Shown here piece after piece: positions 46,319 through 55,473 of a DNA stretch of 64,000 nt (positions are counted from its first letter, which is position 1; every line of letters starts with the position of its first letter). A program made the position numbers and the translations under genes. This DNA is from Microbacterium sediminis (GTDB lineage: Bacteria > Actinomycetota > Actinomycetes > Actinomycetales > Microbacteriaceae), in NCBI RefSeq assembly GCF_004564075.1, contig NZ_CP038256.1:248001-312000 (forward strand), written 5' to 3'. A model generated the notes under the pieces. The model saw only the letters and a list, made by a program, of their open reading frames with translations, was not told where the DNA came from and searched no databases.

Positions 46319-47581
46319 ATGAGCGACACACCCGAGACCGTCACTGCGCCCAAGGTGACCGACTACCTCAAGGCGCGCCGTGGCGCCCTGGTGGGAGCGA
46401 TCTTCCTCATGGCCACCTCGGCCATCGGCCCCGGCTTCATCTCGCAGACCGCCCAGTTCACGATCACCCTCGGCTCGGCGTTCGCGTTCGGCATCCTCAT
46501 CTCGGTGATCATCGACTTCATCGTGCAGATGAACGTCTGGCGCATGCTGTCGCTGTCGGGCAAGTACGTCTTCCAGCTCGTGGGGCAGGCGGTGCCCTAC
46601 AGCGGCCACGTGCTCGCCGTGCTGGTCATCTTCGGTGGCATCGTGTTCAACGTCGGCAACATCGCCGGCGCCGGCCTCGGCCTCAACGCCGCGCTGGGAC
46701 TGGACACCAAGATCGGCGGCGCGATCAGCGCGCTCCTGGCGGTCGGCATCTTCCTCTACAAGCGCGCGGGCGTGGTCATGGACCGCTTCCTCGTGGTGCT
46801 CGGCATCGTCATGATCGTGCTCACGGCGATCGTCGCGATCGTCTCGCAGCCGCCGATCGGCGACGCGCTGCGGCAGACGGTGTGGCCCGACACGATCGAC
46901 ATCGCCACGATCACGACGATCGTCGGCGGCACGGTCGGCGGCTACATCACCTATTCGGGCGCCCACCGCCTCATCGACAACGGCACGGTCGGCCCCGACC
47001 GCGCCAAGGAGGTCAACCGCGCGGCGCTGCTCGGCATCGGCGTGACCGGCATCATGCGCTACGTGCTGTTCCTGGCGATCCTCGGCGTCGCGGCCAGCGG
47101 TGTGACGATCGACCTCGCCTCCAGCTCGGCCAACCCCGCCGCCCAGGCCTTCGGCCACGCGCTCGGCGACGCCGGCCTGCGCATCTTCGGCGTGGTCATG
47201 TGGGGCGCCGGCATCAGCTCGGTGATCGGCGCCGCCTACACCTCGGTGAGCTTCTTCGCGGCGTTCTCGATGCGCGCCCTCGAGCCGAAGATCCGCTCCT
47301 GGTCGACCGTGATCTTCATCGCCGTCTCGCTGGTCGTCTTCCTGCTGCTCGGCGCGGCCCCGCAGGCCCTGCTCGTCTTCGCCGGCGGCTTCAACGGCCT
47401 CATCCTGCCGATCGGCCTCACGCTGCTGATGTACGTCGGGTTCTTCCGCAAGGACCTGATCGGCCACAAGTTCCCGACCTGGCTGCTCGTGCTCGGCTCG
47501 CTCGTGTGCATCCTCACCTGGTACATGGGCATCACCTCCGCGTCGACGATCTTCCAGTTCCTCTTCCCGCCCGCTGCGTGA
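46319..47581 (+). CDS. NRAMP-family transporter of the 5-oxoproline operon (YcsG-like)
   Basis: Membrane transporter, 420 residues, about 11 predicted membrane segments. The fold is NRAMP, but the metal-binding motifs are not: TM1 has SAIGPGF where metal transporters have DPGN, and TM6 has TYSGAHRL where they have MPH. B. subtilis ycsG, also NRAMP-like, lies next to the LamB/YcsF and kipI/kipA genes, so this protein probably imports an organic substrate such as 5-oxoproline; that is inference. AGGAG precedes the ATG at 46319. It is the first gene of the operon, with pxpA 43 bp downstream. Confidence 0.85.
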   Translation: MSDTPETVTAPKVTDYLKARRGALVGAIFLMATSAIGPGFISQTAQFTITLGSAFAFGILISVIIDFIVQMNVWRMLSLSGKYVFQLVGQAVPYSGHVLAVLVIFGGIVFNVGNIAGAGLGLNAALGLDTKIGGAISALLAVGIFLYKRAGVVMDRFLVVLGIVMIVLTAIVAIVSQPPIGDALRQTVWPDTIDIATITTIVGGTVGGYITYSGAHRLIDNGTVGPDRAKEVNRAALLGIGVTGIMRYVLFLAILGVAASGVTIDLASSSANPAAQAFGHALGDAGLRIFGVVMWGAGISSVIGAAYTSVSFFAAFSMRALEPKIRSWSTVIFIAVSLVVFLLLGAAPQALLVFAGGFNGLILPIGLTLLMYVGFFRKDLIGHKFPTWLLVLGSLVCILTWYMGITSASTIFQFLFPPAA

Positions 47582-47624
47582 GGATGGAACACGCACCACT
47601 GATCGACCGAAAGGACGGCGCGAC

Positions 47625-48386
47625 GTGACCACGATCGACCTCAACTCCGACATGGGCGAGAGCTTCGGCCGGTGGACCCTCGGTGACGACGAGGCGATGC
47701 TCGACATCGTCACGAGCGCCAACGTCGCGTGCGGCTTCCACGCGGGCGACCCGGAGGGCATCCTCGCCACGCTCACGGCCGCGCAGGCCAAGGGCGTCGT
47801 CGTCGGCGCCCACCCGGCCTATCGCGACCTCGCCGGCTTCGGGCGGCGCAACCTCGACGCCTCGCCGAAGGAGCTGTACGGCGACGTGCTGTATCAGCTC
47901 GGCGCGATCGCCGGCCTGGCGCGGTCGATCGGCGCGGAGGTGCGCTACGTCAAGCCGCACGGCGCGCTCTACAACACGATCGCCTACGACGAGAAGCACG
48001 CCCCCGCCGTGATCGACGCGATCGGGTCCTTCGACGAGAGCCTCGTCGTGATGGGCCTGGCCGGCTCGCCCTTCGTCGAGAAGGCCAAGGCGGCCGGGCT
48101 CACCACGGTGCAGGAGGCGTTCGCCGACCGGGCCTACACCCCGGGCGGCGAGCTGGTCTCGCGGCGCGAGCCGGGATCGGTGCTGCACGACACGGCCCTC
48201 GTGGCCGAGCGCATGGTCCGGCTCGTGCAGGAGGGCGTGATCGAGGCGATCGACGGCACCATCGTGCCGGTGGAGGCCGACTCGATCTGCGTGCACAGCG
48301 ACTCGCCCGGCGCGGTCGAGATCGCCCGCGCCGTCCGCGACGCACTGGTGGGCGCGGGGGTCGAGCTGCGCTCCTTCGCCGCCTGA
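47625..48386 (+). CDS. pxpA: 5-oxoprolinase subunit PxpA (LamB/YcsF family)
   Basis: Subunit of the ATP-dependent 5-oxoprolinase that opens 5-oxoproline to glutamate. The 253 residues have the family start [15 protein letters not shown] and the conserved [27 protein letters not shown] and [11 protein letters not shown] segments. AAAGGA lies 9 nt before the GTG. The stop shares one base with the ATG of the fused pxpB-pxpC gene (TGATG), which fits a PxpABC complex. It is the second gene of the operon. Confidence 0.94.
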   Translation: MTTIDLNSDMGESFGRWTLGDDEAMLDIVTSANVACGFHAGDPEGILATLTAAQAKGVVVGAHPAYRDLAGFGRRNLDASPKELYGDVLYQLGAIAGLARSIGAEVRYVKPHGALYNTIAYDEKHAPAVIDAIGSFDESLVVMGLAGSPFVEKAKAAGLTTVQEAFADRAYTPGGELVSRREPGSVLHDTALVAERMVRLVQEGVIEAIDGTIVPVEADSICVHSDSPGAVEIARAVRDALVGAGVELRSFAA

Positions 48387-50104
48387 TGCGCATCCTGCCC
48401 GCCGGCGTCGACGGCCTCATCGTCGAGCTCGACGACCTCGAGCACGCGCTCGCCCTCTACCGCGCGCTGCAGGCCGACCCGATCCCCGGCGTGGCCGAGC
48501 TGATCCCGGCCGCCCGCACCGTGTACGCGCGGTTCCGGCCGGCGCTCGTCACGGCCGAGGAGGTGGCCGGGGAGGTGCGCTCGCGCACGGTGGCCGCCGG
48601 CGGCGGGCAGGCGGGCGAGCTCGTGCGCATCCCGGTCGTCTACGACGGCGAGGACCTGGCCGAGGTCGCGGCGCTCGTGGGCATGAGCGTCGACGAGGTC
48701 GTCGCCCGCCACCACGCGCCGACGTACTCCGTGGCGTTCACGGGGTTCGCGCCCGGGTTCGCGTACATCTCCGGCGGAGACCCGGCGCTGCACGTGCCGC
48801 GCCGGTCGACGCCGCGCACGGTGATCCCGGCCGGCGCCCTCGCGATCGCGGGCGAGTTCACGGGGATCTACCCGCGCTCCAGCCCCGGCGGCTGGCAGCT
48901 GATCGGCCACACCACCGAGGCGATGTGGGACCTGCGCCGCGACCCGCCCGCGCTGCTGCAGCCCGGCGCCCGCGTGGAGTTCGTGCCGACGCGCGAGCAG
49001 GCGGCGGGCTCCGCGGAGTCCGCGGCCGTAGCCCCCGCGGGCTCGATGGGGTCCGCCACGGCCGCCACCCCCGCGGGCTCGATGGGGTCCGCCGCGGCCG
49101 TAGCCACCACGGGCTCGTCGAGCGAAGCGCGCAGCGCGGAGCCGAGACGGGTCGAGCGCAGCGCAGCGGAGTCGAGACCTGGGCTGGAGATCCTCGCCGC
49201 AGGACCCCACGCGCTGCTGCAGGACCTCGGCCGCACCGGCGTCGCCTCGCTCGGCGTCTCTCCCTCCGGCGCCATGGACCGCGGCGCCCTGCGCCGGGCG
49301 AACCGCCTCGTCGGCAACCACGAGGCCGCCCCGGCGATCGAGGCGGCGCTCGGCGGGCTCGAGCTCCGCGCGCGCGGCCCGGTCACGATCGCGGTCTCCG
49401 GCGCCCCCGCGCCGCTGCTCATCCGCACCGCCGACGGCGCGAGCCTCGAGGCTCCGGCGGAGTCCGCGTTCGCCCTCGACGACGGCGACGTGCTCGCGCT
49501 CGGCGCCGCCGATTGCGGCGTGTACTCGTACGTCGCGGCGCGCGGCTCGTTCGACGTGGCGCCCGTGCTCGGATCGGCGGCCCGCGACGTGCTCGCCGCC
49601 CTCGGACCGGATCCGCTCGCCGCGGGAGCGGTGCTGCCGATCGGCACCCGCGTCGCCGGATCCGTGCCCGGCTGGCACGAGCCCGTCGACCCGCTGCCGT
49701 CGGCGTCCGAGATTACCTGGCTCGACGTCGTGCTCGGGCCCCGCACCGACTGGTGCACGCCCGAGGCGCTCGCGACCCTCGCCGAGCAGGAGTGGGTGGT
49801 CACCCCCCAGTCCAACCGCGTCGGGCTGCGCCTGCAGGGCGAGCGGCCGATCGAGCGGGCGATCACGGCGGAGCTGCCCAGCGAGGCGACCGCGGCCGGC
49901 TCGCTGCAGATCCCCGCGAGCGGCCAGCCCGTCCTGTTCACGGCCGACCACCCGCTGACGGGCGGATACCCGGTCATCGGCGTCGTCGCCGATGCCGACC
50001 TCGACCGCGCCGCACAGGTGCCGGTCGGTGGGCGCATCCGGTTCCGCATCGCCGCGCCCTTCGTCGACTACGCGGATGCGTCCGCTCGCACCACCCCGGA
50101 GTGA
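48386..50104 (+). CDS. pxpBC: Fused 5-oxoprolinase subunits PxpB-PxpC (KipI-KipA) with repeat-derived linker
   Basis: One 572-residue protein holds both remaining 5-oxoprolinase subunits. PxpB covers about 1-210 ([29 protein letters not shown]). PxpC covers about 266-560 ([45 protein letters not shown]). The linker is odd. Residues 217-240 are two copies of a 12-residue unit starting PAGSMGSA, from a 36-bp tandem repeat. Residues 242-265 ([12 protein letters not shown], then [12 protein letters not shown]) are encoded by a block matching the family 3 repeat at 39 kb. The linker is Ala/Ser/Arg-rich and presumably flexible. The start is coupled to pxpA and the biotin carboxylase gene follows after 4 nt. 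Confidence 0.92.
   Translation: MRILPAGVDGLIVELDDLEHALALYRALQADPIPGVAELIPAARTVYARFRPALVTAEEVAGEVRSRTVAAGGGQAGELVRIPVVYDGEDLAEVAALVGMSVDEVVARHHAPTYSVAFTGFAPGFAYISGGDPALHVPRRSTPRTVIPAGALAIAGEFTGIYPRSSPGGWQLIGHTTEAMWDLRRDPPALLQPGARVEFVPTREQAAGSAESAAVAPAGSMGSATAATPAGSMGSAAAVATTGSSSEARSAEPRRVERSAAESRPGLEILAAGPHALLQDLGRTGVASLGVSPSGAMDRGALRRANRLVGNHEAAPAIEAALGGLELRARGPVTIAVSGAPAPLLIRTADGASLEAPAESAFALDDGDVLALGAADCGVYSYVAARGSFDVAPVLGSAARDVLAALGPDPLAAGAVLPIGTRVAGSVPGWHEPVDPLPSASEITWLDVVLGPRTDWCTPEALATLAEQEWVVTPQSNRVGLRLQGERPIERAITAELPSEATAAGSLQIPASGQPVLFTADHPLTGGYPVIGVVADADLDRAAQVPVGGRIRFRIAAPFVDYADASARTTPE
49034..49181 (+). repeat. Intragenic repeats in the pxpB-pxpC linker (36-bp tandem pair plus family 3 block)
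   Basis: CCCGCGGGCTCGATGGGGTC occurs at 49034 and again at 49070 (period 36 bp). The following block from 49111 to 49180 (GGGCTCGTCGAGCG, GAGACGGGTCGAGCGCAGCG, GGAGTCGAGACC) closely matches unit 2 and unit 3 of the 39-kb repeat region. All are in frame, so the open reading frame is kept. Confidence 0.88.
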
Positions 50105-50108
50105 TCCC

Positions 50109-51860
50109 ATGAAGAAGGTCCTGATCGCCAACCGCGGCGAGATCGCCGTGCGCGTCGCCCGCGCCTGCGCCGAGTACGGCGTGGCCTCGGTGGCGGTGTA
50201 CGCCGATCCCGACGCCGAGGCGCCGCACGTCGCGGCGGCGACCGAGGCGTGGGGGCTGCCGAGCACCGCGCCGGCCGACACGTACCTCAACATCGACGCG
50301 CTGCTCGACGTCGCGGCGCGTTCGGGGGCCGACGCCGTGCACCCCGGCTACGGCTTCCTGTCCGAGAGCGCGGAGTTCGCCGCGCGGGTGATCGCCGCCG
50401 GCCTGACATGGATCGGGCCTTCGCCCGAGTCGATCGCGCAGCTGGGCGACAAGGTCACCGCGCGCGAGCTGGCGGCCTCCGTGGGCGCGCCGCTCGTGGC
50501 CGGCTCGGACGGCGTGGTGACCTCGGCCGCCGAGGTCGTGGCGTTCGCGCGGGAGCACGGGCTGCCCGTGGCGATCAAGGCCGCGTTCGGCGGCGGCGGT
50601 CGCGGCATGCGCGTGGCCCGCACCGAGGAGGAGATCCCCGACCTCTACGACGCCGCCGTGCGCGAGGCCGTCGCGGCCTTCGGGCGGGGCGAGAGCTTCG
50701 TCGAGCAGTTCCTCGAGAACCCGCGGCACGTCGAGGTGCAGGTGGTCGGCGACGGCCGCGGCGGCGTGGCCGTGGTGGGCACGCGCGACTGCTCCGTGCA
50801 GCGGCGCAACCAGAAGCTCGTCGAGGAGGCGCCGGCCCCGTTCCTCACCGACGCGCAGCGCACGGCGATGGCCACCGCCGCGCGCGACATCTGCGCGGCC
50901 GTCGGCTACGCCGGCGCGGGGACGGTCGAGTTCCTCGTCGGTGCGAACGGCGTGGTGTCGTTCCTCGAGGTCAACACGCGCCTGCAGGTGGAGCACCCCG
51001 TCACGGAGGAGACGGCGGGCGTCGATCTCGTGCGCCAGCAGCTGCTCGTCGCCGACGGGCTGCCGCTCGAGATCCCGCTTGCCCCCGCCGAGGGGCCGGT
51101 CGAGCCGCTGCCCGCGCAAGGTCACGCGTTCGAGTTCCGCCTCAACGCCGAGGACCCCGGTCGCGGCTTCCTGCCCGAGCCCGGCGCGGTCACGCGCTTC
51201 GACCTGCCCGGCGGCCCCGGCGTCCGTGTCGACGCGGGTGTGGTCGCGGGCTCGTCGGTCCCCGGGGCGTACGACTCGATGCTGGGCAAGCTGATCGTGT
51301 GGGGCCCCGACCGCGACGCCGCGCTGCGCCGCGCGCGCACCGCGCTCGCCGAGCTGCGGATCGAGGGCGTGCCCACGGTCGTGCCGTTCCACCGCCGCCT
51401 CGCGGCCGACGCCGCGCTCGCGGGCGACGGCGCGTCGTTCGGCGTGCACACGCGCTGGATCGAGACGGAGTGCGACTGGCTCGACGAGCTCGTCGCGCCC
51501 CGGGCCGAGGCCGCGCCCGAGGGCGGCATCACCCGCACGTGGATCGAGGTCGACGGCCGCCGCGCCGAGCTCGCGCTGCCGACCGCCCTGCTCGGGGGTC
51601 TCGGGGTGCCCGCGCCGGCCGCGGCTCCCGATGCCGCTGCGCCCGCGGATCCCGCGGTGCTCGCGGCGCCGATCGCCGGCACGGTGGTGTCGTGGAAGGC
51701 CGCCGACGGCGCGGAGGTCGCCGAGGGCGAGGTCGTCGCCGTGATGGAGGCGATGAAGATGGAGACCCCGGTCACCGCGCACCGCGCCGGCACGCTCGCG
51801 CACGGTGCGGCGGCGGGCGCCTACCTCGCCGCCGGGGCGGAGCTGGGCCGCATCGGCTGA
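50109..51860 (+). CDS. Biotin carboxylase fused to biotin carboxyl carrier domain
   Basis: ATP-dependent carboxylation of a protein-bound biotin. The 583 residues comprise the biotin carboxylase (about 1-445: [66 protein letters not shown]), a linker, and a C-terminal biotinyl domain with Lys550 in EAMKMETP. No carboxyltransferase gene is in the window. It is last in the 5-oxoproline operon, 4 nt after pxpBC; acetyl-CoA carboxylase-like subunits often accompany pxp genes, but their role there is not settled. An acyl-CoA carboxylase alpha subunit is the conservative name. Confidence 0.92.
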   Translation: MKKVLIANRGEIAVRVARACAEYGVASVAVYADPDAEAPHVAAATEAWGLPSTAPADTYLNIDALLDVAARSGADAVHPGYGFLSESAEFAARVIAAGLTWIGPSPESIAQLGDKVTARELAASVGAPLVAGSDGVVTSAAEVVAFAREHGLPVAIKAAFGGGGRGMRVARTEEEIPDLYDAAVREAVAAFGRGESFVEQFLENPRHVEVQVVGDGRGGVAVVGTRDCSVQRRNQKLVEEAPAPFLTDAQRTAMATAARDICAAVGYAGAGTVEFLVGANGVVSFLEVNTRLQVEHPVTEETAGVDLVRQQLLVADGLPLEIPLAPAEGPVEPLPAQGHAFEFRLNAEDPGRGFLPEPGAVTRFDLPGGPGVRVDAGVVAGSSVPGAYDSMLGKLIVWGPDRDAALRRARTALAELRIEGVPTVVPFHRRLAADAALAGDGASFGVHTRWIETECDWLDELVAPRAEAAPEGGITRTWIEVDGRRAELALPTALLGGLGVPAPAAAPDAAAPADPAVLAAPIAGTVVSWKAADGAEVAEGEVVAVMEAMKMETPVTAHRAGTLAHGAAAGAYLAAGAELGRIG

Positions 51861-51866
51861 TCCGCG

Positions 51867-54014
51867 TCAGTCGACGGCGGTGACCTCGATCGCGAACGCC
51901 TGCTCGGGGTCGAGCGGGGGCAGCTCCACGCCGAGCGCGCCGAGCAGCTCGCCGCGATGCGCCAGCTCGGCGCCATCCCACCATGCGGGCACACGCGGCG
52001 GCCGCGGCAGCAGGTCGGGCCCGGGCAGCGGCCGCACGCGGTAGCGCGCGGCGGGGTCCAGGCCCGGCAGCGCGATGCGCCCCGGGGGCCAGGAGGCCAC
52101 GACCTCGAGCATCGCCACGGTGTAGACCGCGCGCGAGCGATCGGGGGCGACGACGCCGCGCAGCACGACGGCGCCGCCGTGCGCCTCGGCGTTGACGGTC
52201 GTGCCGGTGTGGATGAGCGCGCGCAGTGATCGGTGCAGCCCGATCCAGCCCGCGAGCCGGGCGCGCTCGTCCTCGGCGAGCAGTCGCACGTCGAGCTCGG
52301 CGCCGAAGTGACCGAGGAGGGCGGTGAGCGCGCGGAACGCCAGCTCGTGCGTGCGCCCCGTGGAGTGCGTGCGCGTGGCCCCGATGTGCGCGCCCATCAT
52401 CTCGGGCGGCACGAGCAGCCCGGTGTAGCGGTGGATGCGGTGGCGTTCGATCGGGTCGAGGTTGTCGCTCGGCCAGACGCGGTCCACCCGCTCGAGCACG
52501 CCCATGTCGATCCGCGCCCCGCCGCTCGAGCATGACTCGATCTCGAGCCGCGGGAAGCGCTCGCGCAGCTCATCAATCAGGGCGTAGAAGGCCCGCGTCT
52601 GCCCGTGCGTCGCCGCGCGGCCGTCCGCCCCGCCCGCCTCGACGAGATCGCGATTGTGGTCCCACTTGATGTAGTCGACCGAGAGCTCCTCGACGAGCGC
52701 CACGACCCCGTCGCGGATCGCCCCGTACGCGTCGGGGTTGGTCAGGTCCAGCACCTGCTGGGACCGCGCGGCCGGGGGCAGCCGATCGCCGACGTGCAGG
52801 ATCCACTCCGGGTGCTCGGCGGCCAGCCGCGAGCGCTCGCTGATCATCTCGGGCTCGAACCACAGGCCGAACTCCATGCCCAACTCGTGCACGTGATCGG
52901 CCAGCACGCCCAGCCCATCGGGCCACACGTCGGGATCGACCTGCCAGTCGCCCAGCGACGTCTCGGCGTCGCGGCGCCCGAGGAACCAGCCGTCGTCGAG
53001 CACGAACCGCTCCACCCCGACGGCCGCGCCGGCCTCGGCGAGCGCGATCATCGCGGCCGGGTCCTGCGCGAAGTACACCGCCTCCCACGAGTTCAGCGTC
53101 ACGGGGCGCGGGCGCCGCGGGTGGCGCGCCCGGGTGCGCAGGCGCGCGTGGAAGCGAGCGGCCAGCTCGTCGAGGCCCTCGCCGTGCGAGGCGTAGACGA
53201 CGGGCGTGTCATAGCGGTCGCCCTCGCCCAGCACGACCTCGCCGGGGAACAGCAGCTCGCCGGCCGCGATCGTCGTGATCCCCGTCACGAGGCGCTCCAC
53301 CGCCACCGAGCGGTTGCCCGACCAGCCCACGTGCACGCCGCGCACCGCGCCGCGGCGGAAGTCGAATCCGGGCCGGCCGACGACGGTGAGGAACTCCGAT
53401 TCGTGACCCGTGCGCCCTCCGCGGTTCTCGCGCAGGTGGATCCCATCGCGGATCCGGCCCCGGCGGGGGACGCGCTCGCGCGCCCACAGGCCGGTGAAGT
53501 CGAGCAGCTCGTCGGCGTCGGCGGGCACGGGCACCGAGAGCGAGAGGCGCTCGACCCGGTACGGCGCGGTGCCGAGGTTGGTCACGCCCGCGCGCAGCAG
53601 CAGGAGGCCGGCTTCATCGATCTCCACATCGATCGCGACCTCCAGGGCCGCGGTCTCGTCGCGCGCGACGAGCGCGGCGCGAGCGGGGGTCGCCTCCAGC
53701 GCGCGGAGCCGGAACGCGGTGGACCAGTCGCGGCCCTCGCGATCTCCCACGAGACCCGGGCGTCCCATCCATCCCGTGCCGTGCTCGGGCAGCAGGCTCG
53801 CCGGCACCACGGCATCGACCGTCGTCTTCACCGGCAGCGTGGCGATCGCCGCGGCGGCGGCCGCGATGTCCGCGGCGTCGGCGTGGGTGAACGAGGGCCC
53901 CCAGTACGCGATCGCGGGGATGCGGTGATCGCTCCAGGTGAGCACCACGTCGGTGCCGGCGCGGCGCAGCAGGATCGTGCCGGCCTCGGGCGCGGCGGTT
54001 CGGGGCGACGTCAT
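51867..54014 (-). CDS. Alpha-galactosidase, GH36
   Basis: Cytoplasmic hydrolase for alpha-1,6-galactosides such as melibiose or raffinose; no signal peptide. The 715 residues have an N-terminal beta-sandwich (about 1-310), a barrel with nucleophile Asp452 (VDYIKWDHNRD) and acid/base Asp517 (WPSDNLDPIER), and a C-terminal beta domain. FVLDDGWFLGRRD, GLWFEPEMIS and ESCSSGGARIDMGVL are GH36 signatures. The ATG at 54014 is where homology begins. It lies 35 bp downstream of purC and is convergent with the biotin carboxylase gene. No transporter gene is adjacent. Confidence 0.93.
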   Translation of the reverse strand: MTSPRTAAPEAGTILLRRAGTDVVLTWSDHRIPAIAYWGPSFTHADAADIAAAAAAIATLPVKTTVDAVVPASLLPEHGTGWMGRPGLVGDREGRDWSTAFRLRALEATPARAALVARDETAALEVAIDVEIDEAGLLLLRAGVTNLGTAPYRVERLSLSVPVPADADELLDFTGLWARERVPRRGRIRDGIHLRENRGGRTGHESEFLTVVGRPGFDFRRGAVRGVHVGWSGNRSVAVERLVTGITTIAAGELLFPGEVVLGEGDRYDTPVVYASHGEGLDELAARFHARLRTRARHPRRPRPVTLNSWEAVYFAQDPAAMIALAEAGAAVGVERFVLDDGWFLGRRDAETSLGDWQVDPDVWPDGLGVLADHVHELGMEFGLWFEPEMISERSRLAAEHPEWILHVGDRLPPAARSQQVLDLTNPDAYGAIRDGVVALVEELSVDYIKWDHNRDLVEAGGADGRAATHGQTRAFYALIDELRERFPRLEIESCSSGGARIDMGVLERVDRVWPSDNLDPIERHRIHRYTGLLVPPEMMGAHIGATRTHSTGRTHELAFRALTALLGHFGAELDVRLLAEDERARLAGWIGLHRSLRALIHTGTTVNAEAHGGAVVLRGVVAPDRSRAVYTVAMLEVVASWPPGRIALPGLDPAARYRVRPLPGPDLLPRPPRVPAWWDGAELAHRGELLGALGVELPPLDPEQAFAIEVTAVD

Positions 54015-54049
54015 GCGATCTCCGTTGATCCGGTCGTCGGCGGGCGGCC

Positions 54050-54931
54050 TCAGGCCGTCATCCGCTCCAGCAGCTCGCGGTAGCGGGCGACGGTGCGGTC
54101 GATGATCTCGGCCGGCAGCGGCGGCGGGGTGCCCTGCTTGTCCCAGCGGGCCGAGAGCCAGTCGCGCACGATCTGCTTGTCGAAGCTCGCCATCCGCTCT
54201 TTCGGCGTCGCGCCCGTCTCCCAGGACTGGCGGTCCCAGTACCGCGAGGAGTCGCTCGTGAGCACCTCGTCGGCCAGCCGCAGCACGCCGTCCTCGTCAA
54301 CCCCGAACTCGAACTTCGTGTCGGCGAGGATGAGCCCGCGCGCCTCGGCCGCCGCGGCCGCCCGCCGGTAGATCGACAGCGAGGCGTCGCGCAGCTCGGC
54401 GGCGCGCTCGGCGCCCACCAGCTCCACGGTGCGCTCGAATGAGATGTTCTCGTCGTGCTCGCCCAGCGGCGCCTTGTACGCGGGGGTGTAGATCGGCTCG
54501 GGCAGGCGATCGCCGTCCTGCAGGCCCGCCGGCAGCGGGATGCCGCACACCGTGCCCTGCGCGCGGTACTCCAGCCAGCCCGATCCGGTGAGGTAACCGC
54601 GCACGACGCACTCGACGGGCAGCATGTCGAGCGAGCGCACGATCATCGCCCGCCCCGCGACCTCCGGCGGCGCCGCCTCGCCGGTGAGGTGGTTCGGCAC
54701 GGCCTCGCCGCCGTCGGCCCCCGCGAGCTGGTCGAACCACCACAGGCTGAGGCTCGTGAGCAGCTCGCCCTTGCCGGGGATGCCGGGGGAGAGCACATGA
54801 TCGAACGCGCTCACCCGGTCGCTGGCGACCACGAGCATGCGCCCGTCGCCGCCGTCCGCGGGACGGTACAGGTCGCGCACCTTCCCGGAGTACACGTGCG
54901 TCCAGCCGGGGATCTCGCGCGCCTCGCTCAT
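54050..54931 (-). CDS. purC: Phosphoribosylaminoimidazole-succinocarboxamide synthase
   Basis: Joins aspartate to CAIR with ATP, giving SAICAR (step 8 of purine synthesis). The 293 residues are of the longer type. YSGKVRDLY near the N-terminus is the nucleotide loop; SDRVSAFDHVL, VECVVRGYLTGSGW, DTKFEFGVDEDG and DEVLTSDSSRYW are conserved. The ATG at 54931 follows a GATAAT box by 6 nt with no SD, so the mRNA is probably leaderless. Separated from the other pur genes of the window. Confidence 0.96.
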   Translation of the reverse strand: MSEAREIPGWTHVYSGKVRDLYRPADGGDGRMLVVASDRVSAFDHVLSPGIPGKGELLTSLSLWWFDQLAGADGGEAVPNHLTGEAAPPEVAGRAMIVRSLDMLPVECVVRGYLTGSGWLEYRAQGTVCGIPLPAGLQDGDRLPEPIYTPAYKAPLGEHDENISFERTVELVGAERAAELRDASLSIYRRAAAAAEARGLILADTKFEFGVDEDGVLRLADEVLTSDSSRYWDRQSWETGATPKERMASFDKQIVRDWLSARWDKQGTPPPLPAEIIDRTVARYRELLERMTA

Positions 54932-54937
54932 CCGTCC

Positions 54938-54943
54938 ATTATC
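54938..54943 (-). promoter_or_regulatory. -10 box of purC, leaderless geometry
   Basis: On the minus strand GATAAT (5 of 6 matches to TATAAT), 6 nt, then the purC ATG. Confidence 0.6.
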
Positions 54944-55055
54944 GGGGCGCCGCGGGGCGGTGGGAGACGCGGTCCGGTGGGGAAGGCTGTGCCGGCTGTA
55001 TAGGGACGAACAACCCGACGGCTCCGGTTCTCCTCCGAAATGCATGAAGGACGAC

Positions 55056-55099
55056 CGTCGGGCGCCGGTCCGCCCCTGAAGGCTGACTGGCGCCCGACG
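55056..55099 (-). terminator. Hairpin after the PH-domain gene
   Basis: CGTCGGGCGCC (55056-55066) pairs perfectly with GGCGCCCGACG (55089-55099) across a 22-nt loop, 6 nt beyond the minus-strand stop at 55105. Confidence 0.65.
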
Positions 55100-55104
55100 C
55101 GTGA

Positions 55105-55473
55105 TCAGTGACTGTTCAGGACCGCCCACGCGATGAGGCTGTCGATGCGGCGGACATCCGCCCCTTTCGCGAGCTTCACCTTGATATGTCCGGCGCGTGT
55201 CCAGAGCTCGATCTCCGAGTTCCAGTCGAGCGTGCCGGCGTTCTCAGACGACCACATGTTGATCGCGCCGTACGGCAGCGAGTAGATCTCCACCTTCTTG
55301 CCGGTGATCCCCTGTGCATCCCGCACGATCAGCCGTTTCGTCGTGAACGTCGCCGAGTCGCGGAAGGTCCGAAACGACGCCACCGCCTGCTCGCCTTGCG
55401 TCAGAAGAGACACGACATCTTCGGGTACGGGGATCTCCTGCTGAAGCGTCCAGGTGAGGATCGGTGCTTCCAT
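55105..55473 (-). CDS. Bacterial PH-domain protein
   Basis: The 122-residue protein has the pattern of a small bacterial PH domain (YokE/bPH family): a lead helix with LTQGEQAVASF, then strands FTTKRLIVRDAQGITGKKVEIYSLPYGAINMW, and a final helix ADVRRIDSLIAWAVL. There is no signal peptide or membrane segment. Function unknown; such domains often sit on membrane-associated complexes. The ATG shares one base with the stop of the upstream TM2-PASTA-Ltp gene (TGATG), so the two proteins are likely made together. Codon use is less GC-biased than in the surrounding genes. Confidence 0.75.
   Translation of the reverse strand: MEAPILTWTLQQEIPVPEDVVSLLTQGEQAVASFRTFRDSATFTTKRLIVRDAQGITGKKVEIYSLPYGAINMWSSENAGTLDWNSEIELWTRAGHIKVKLAKGADVRRIDSLIAWAVLNSH

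Noticed and set aside
46319..47581. Manganese/iron transporter MntH
   Set aside because: The NRAMP fold is present but both metal-binding motifs are replaced, and the operon concerns 5-oxoproline.
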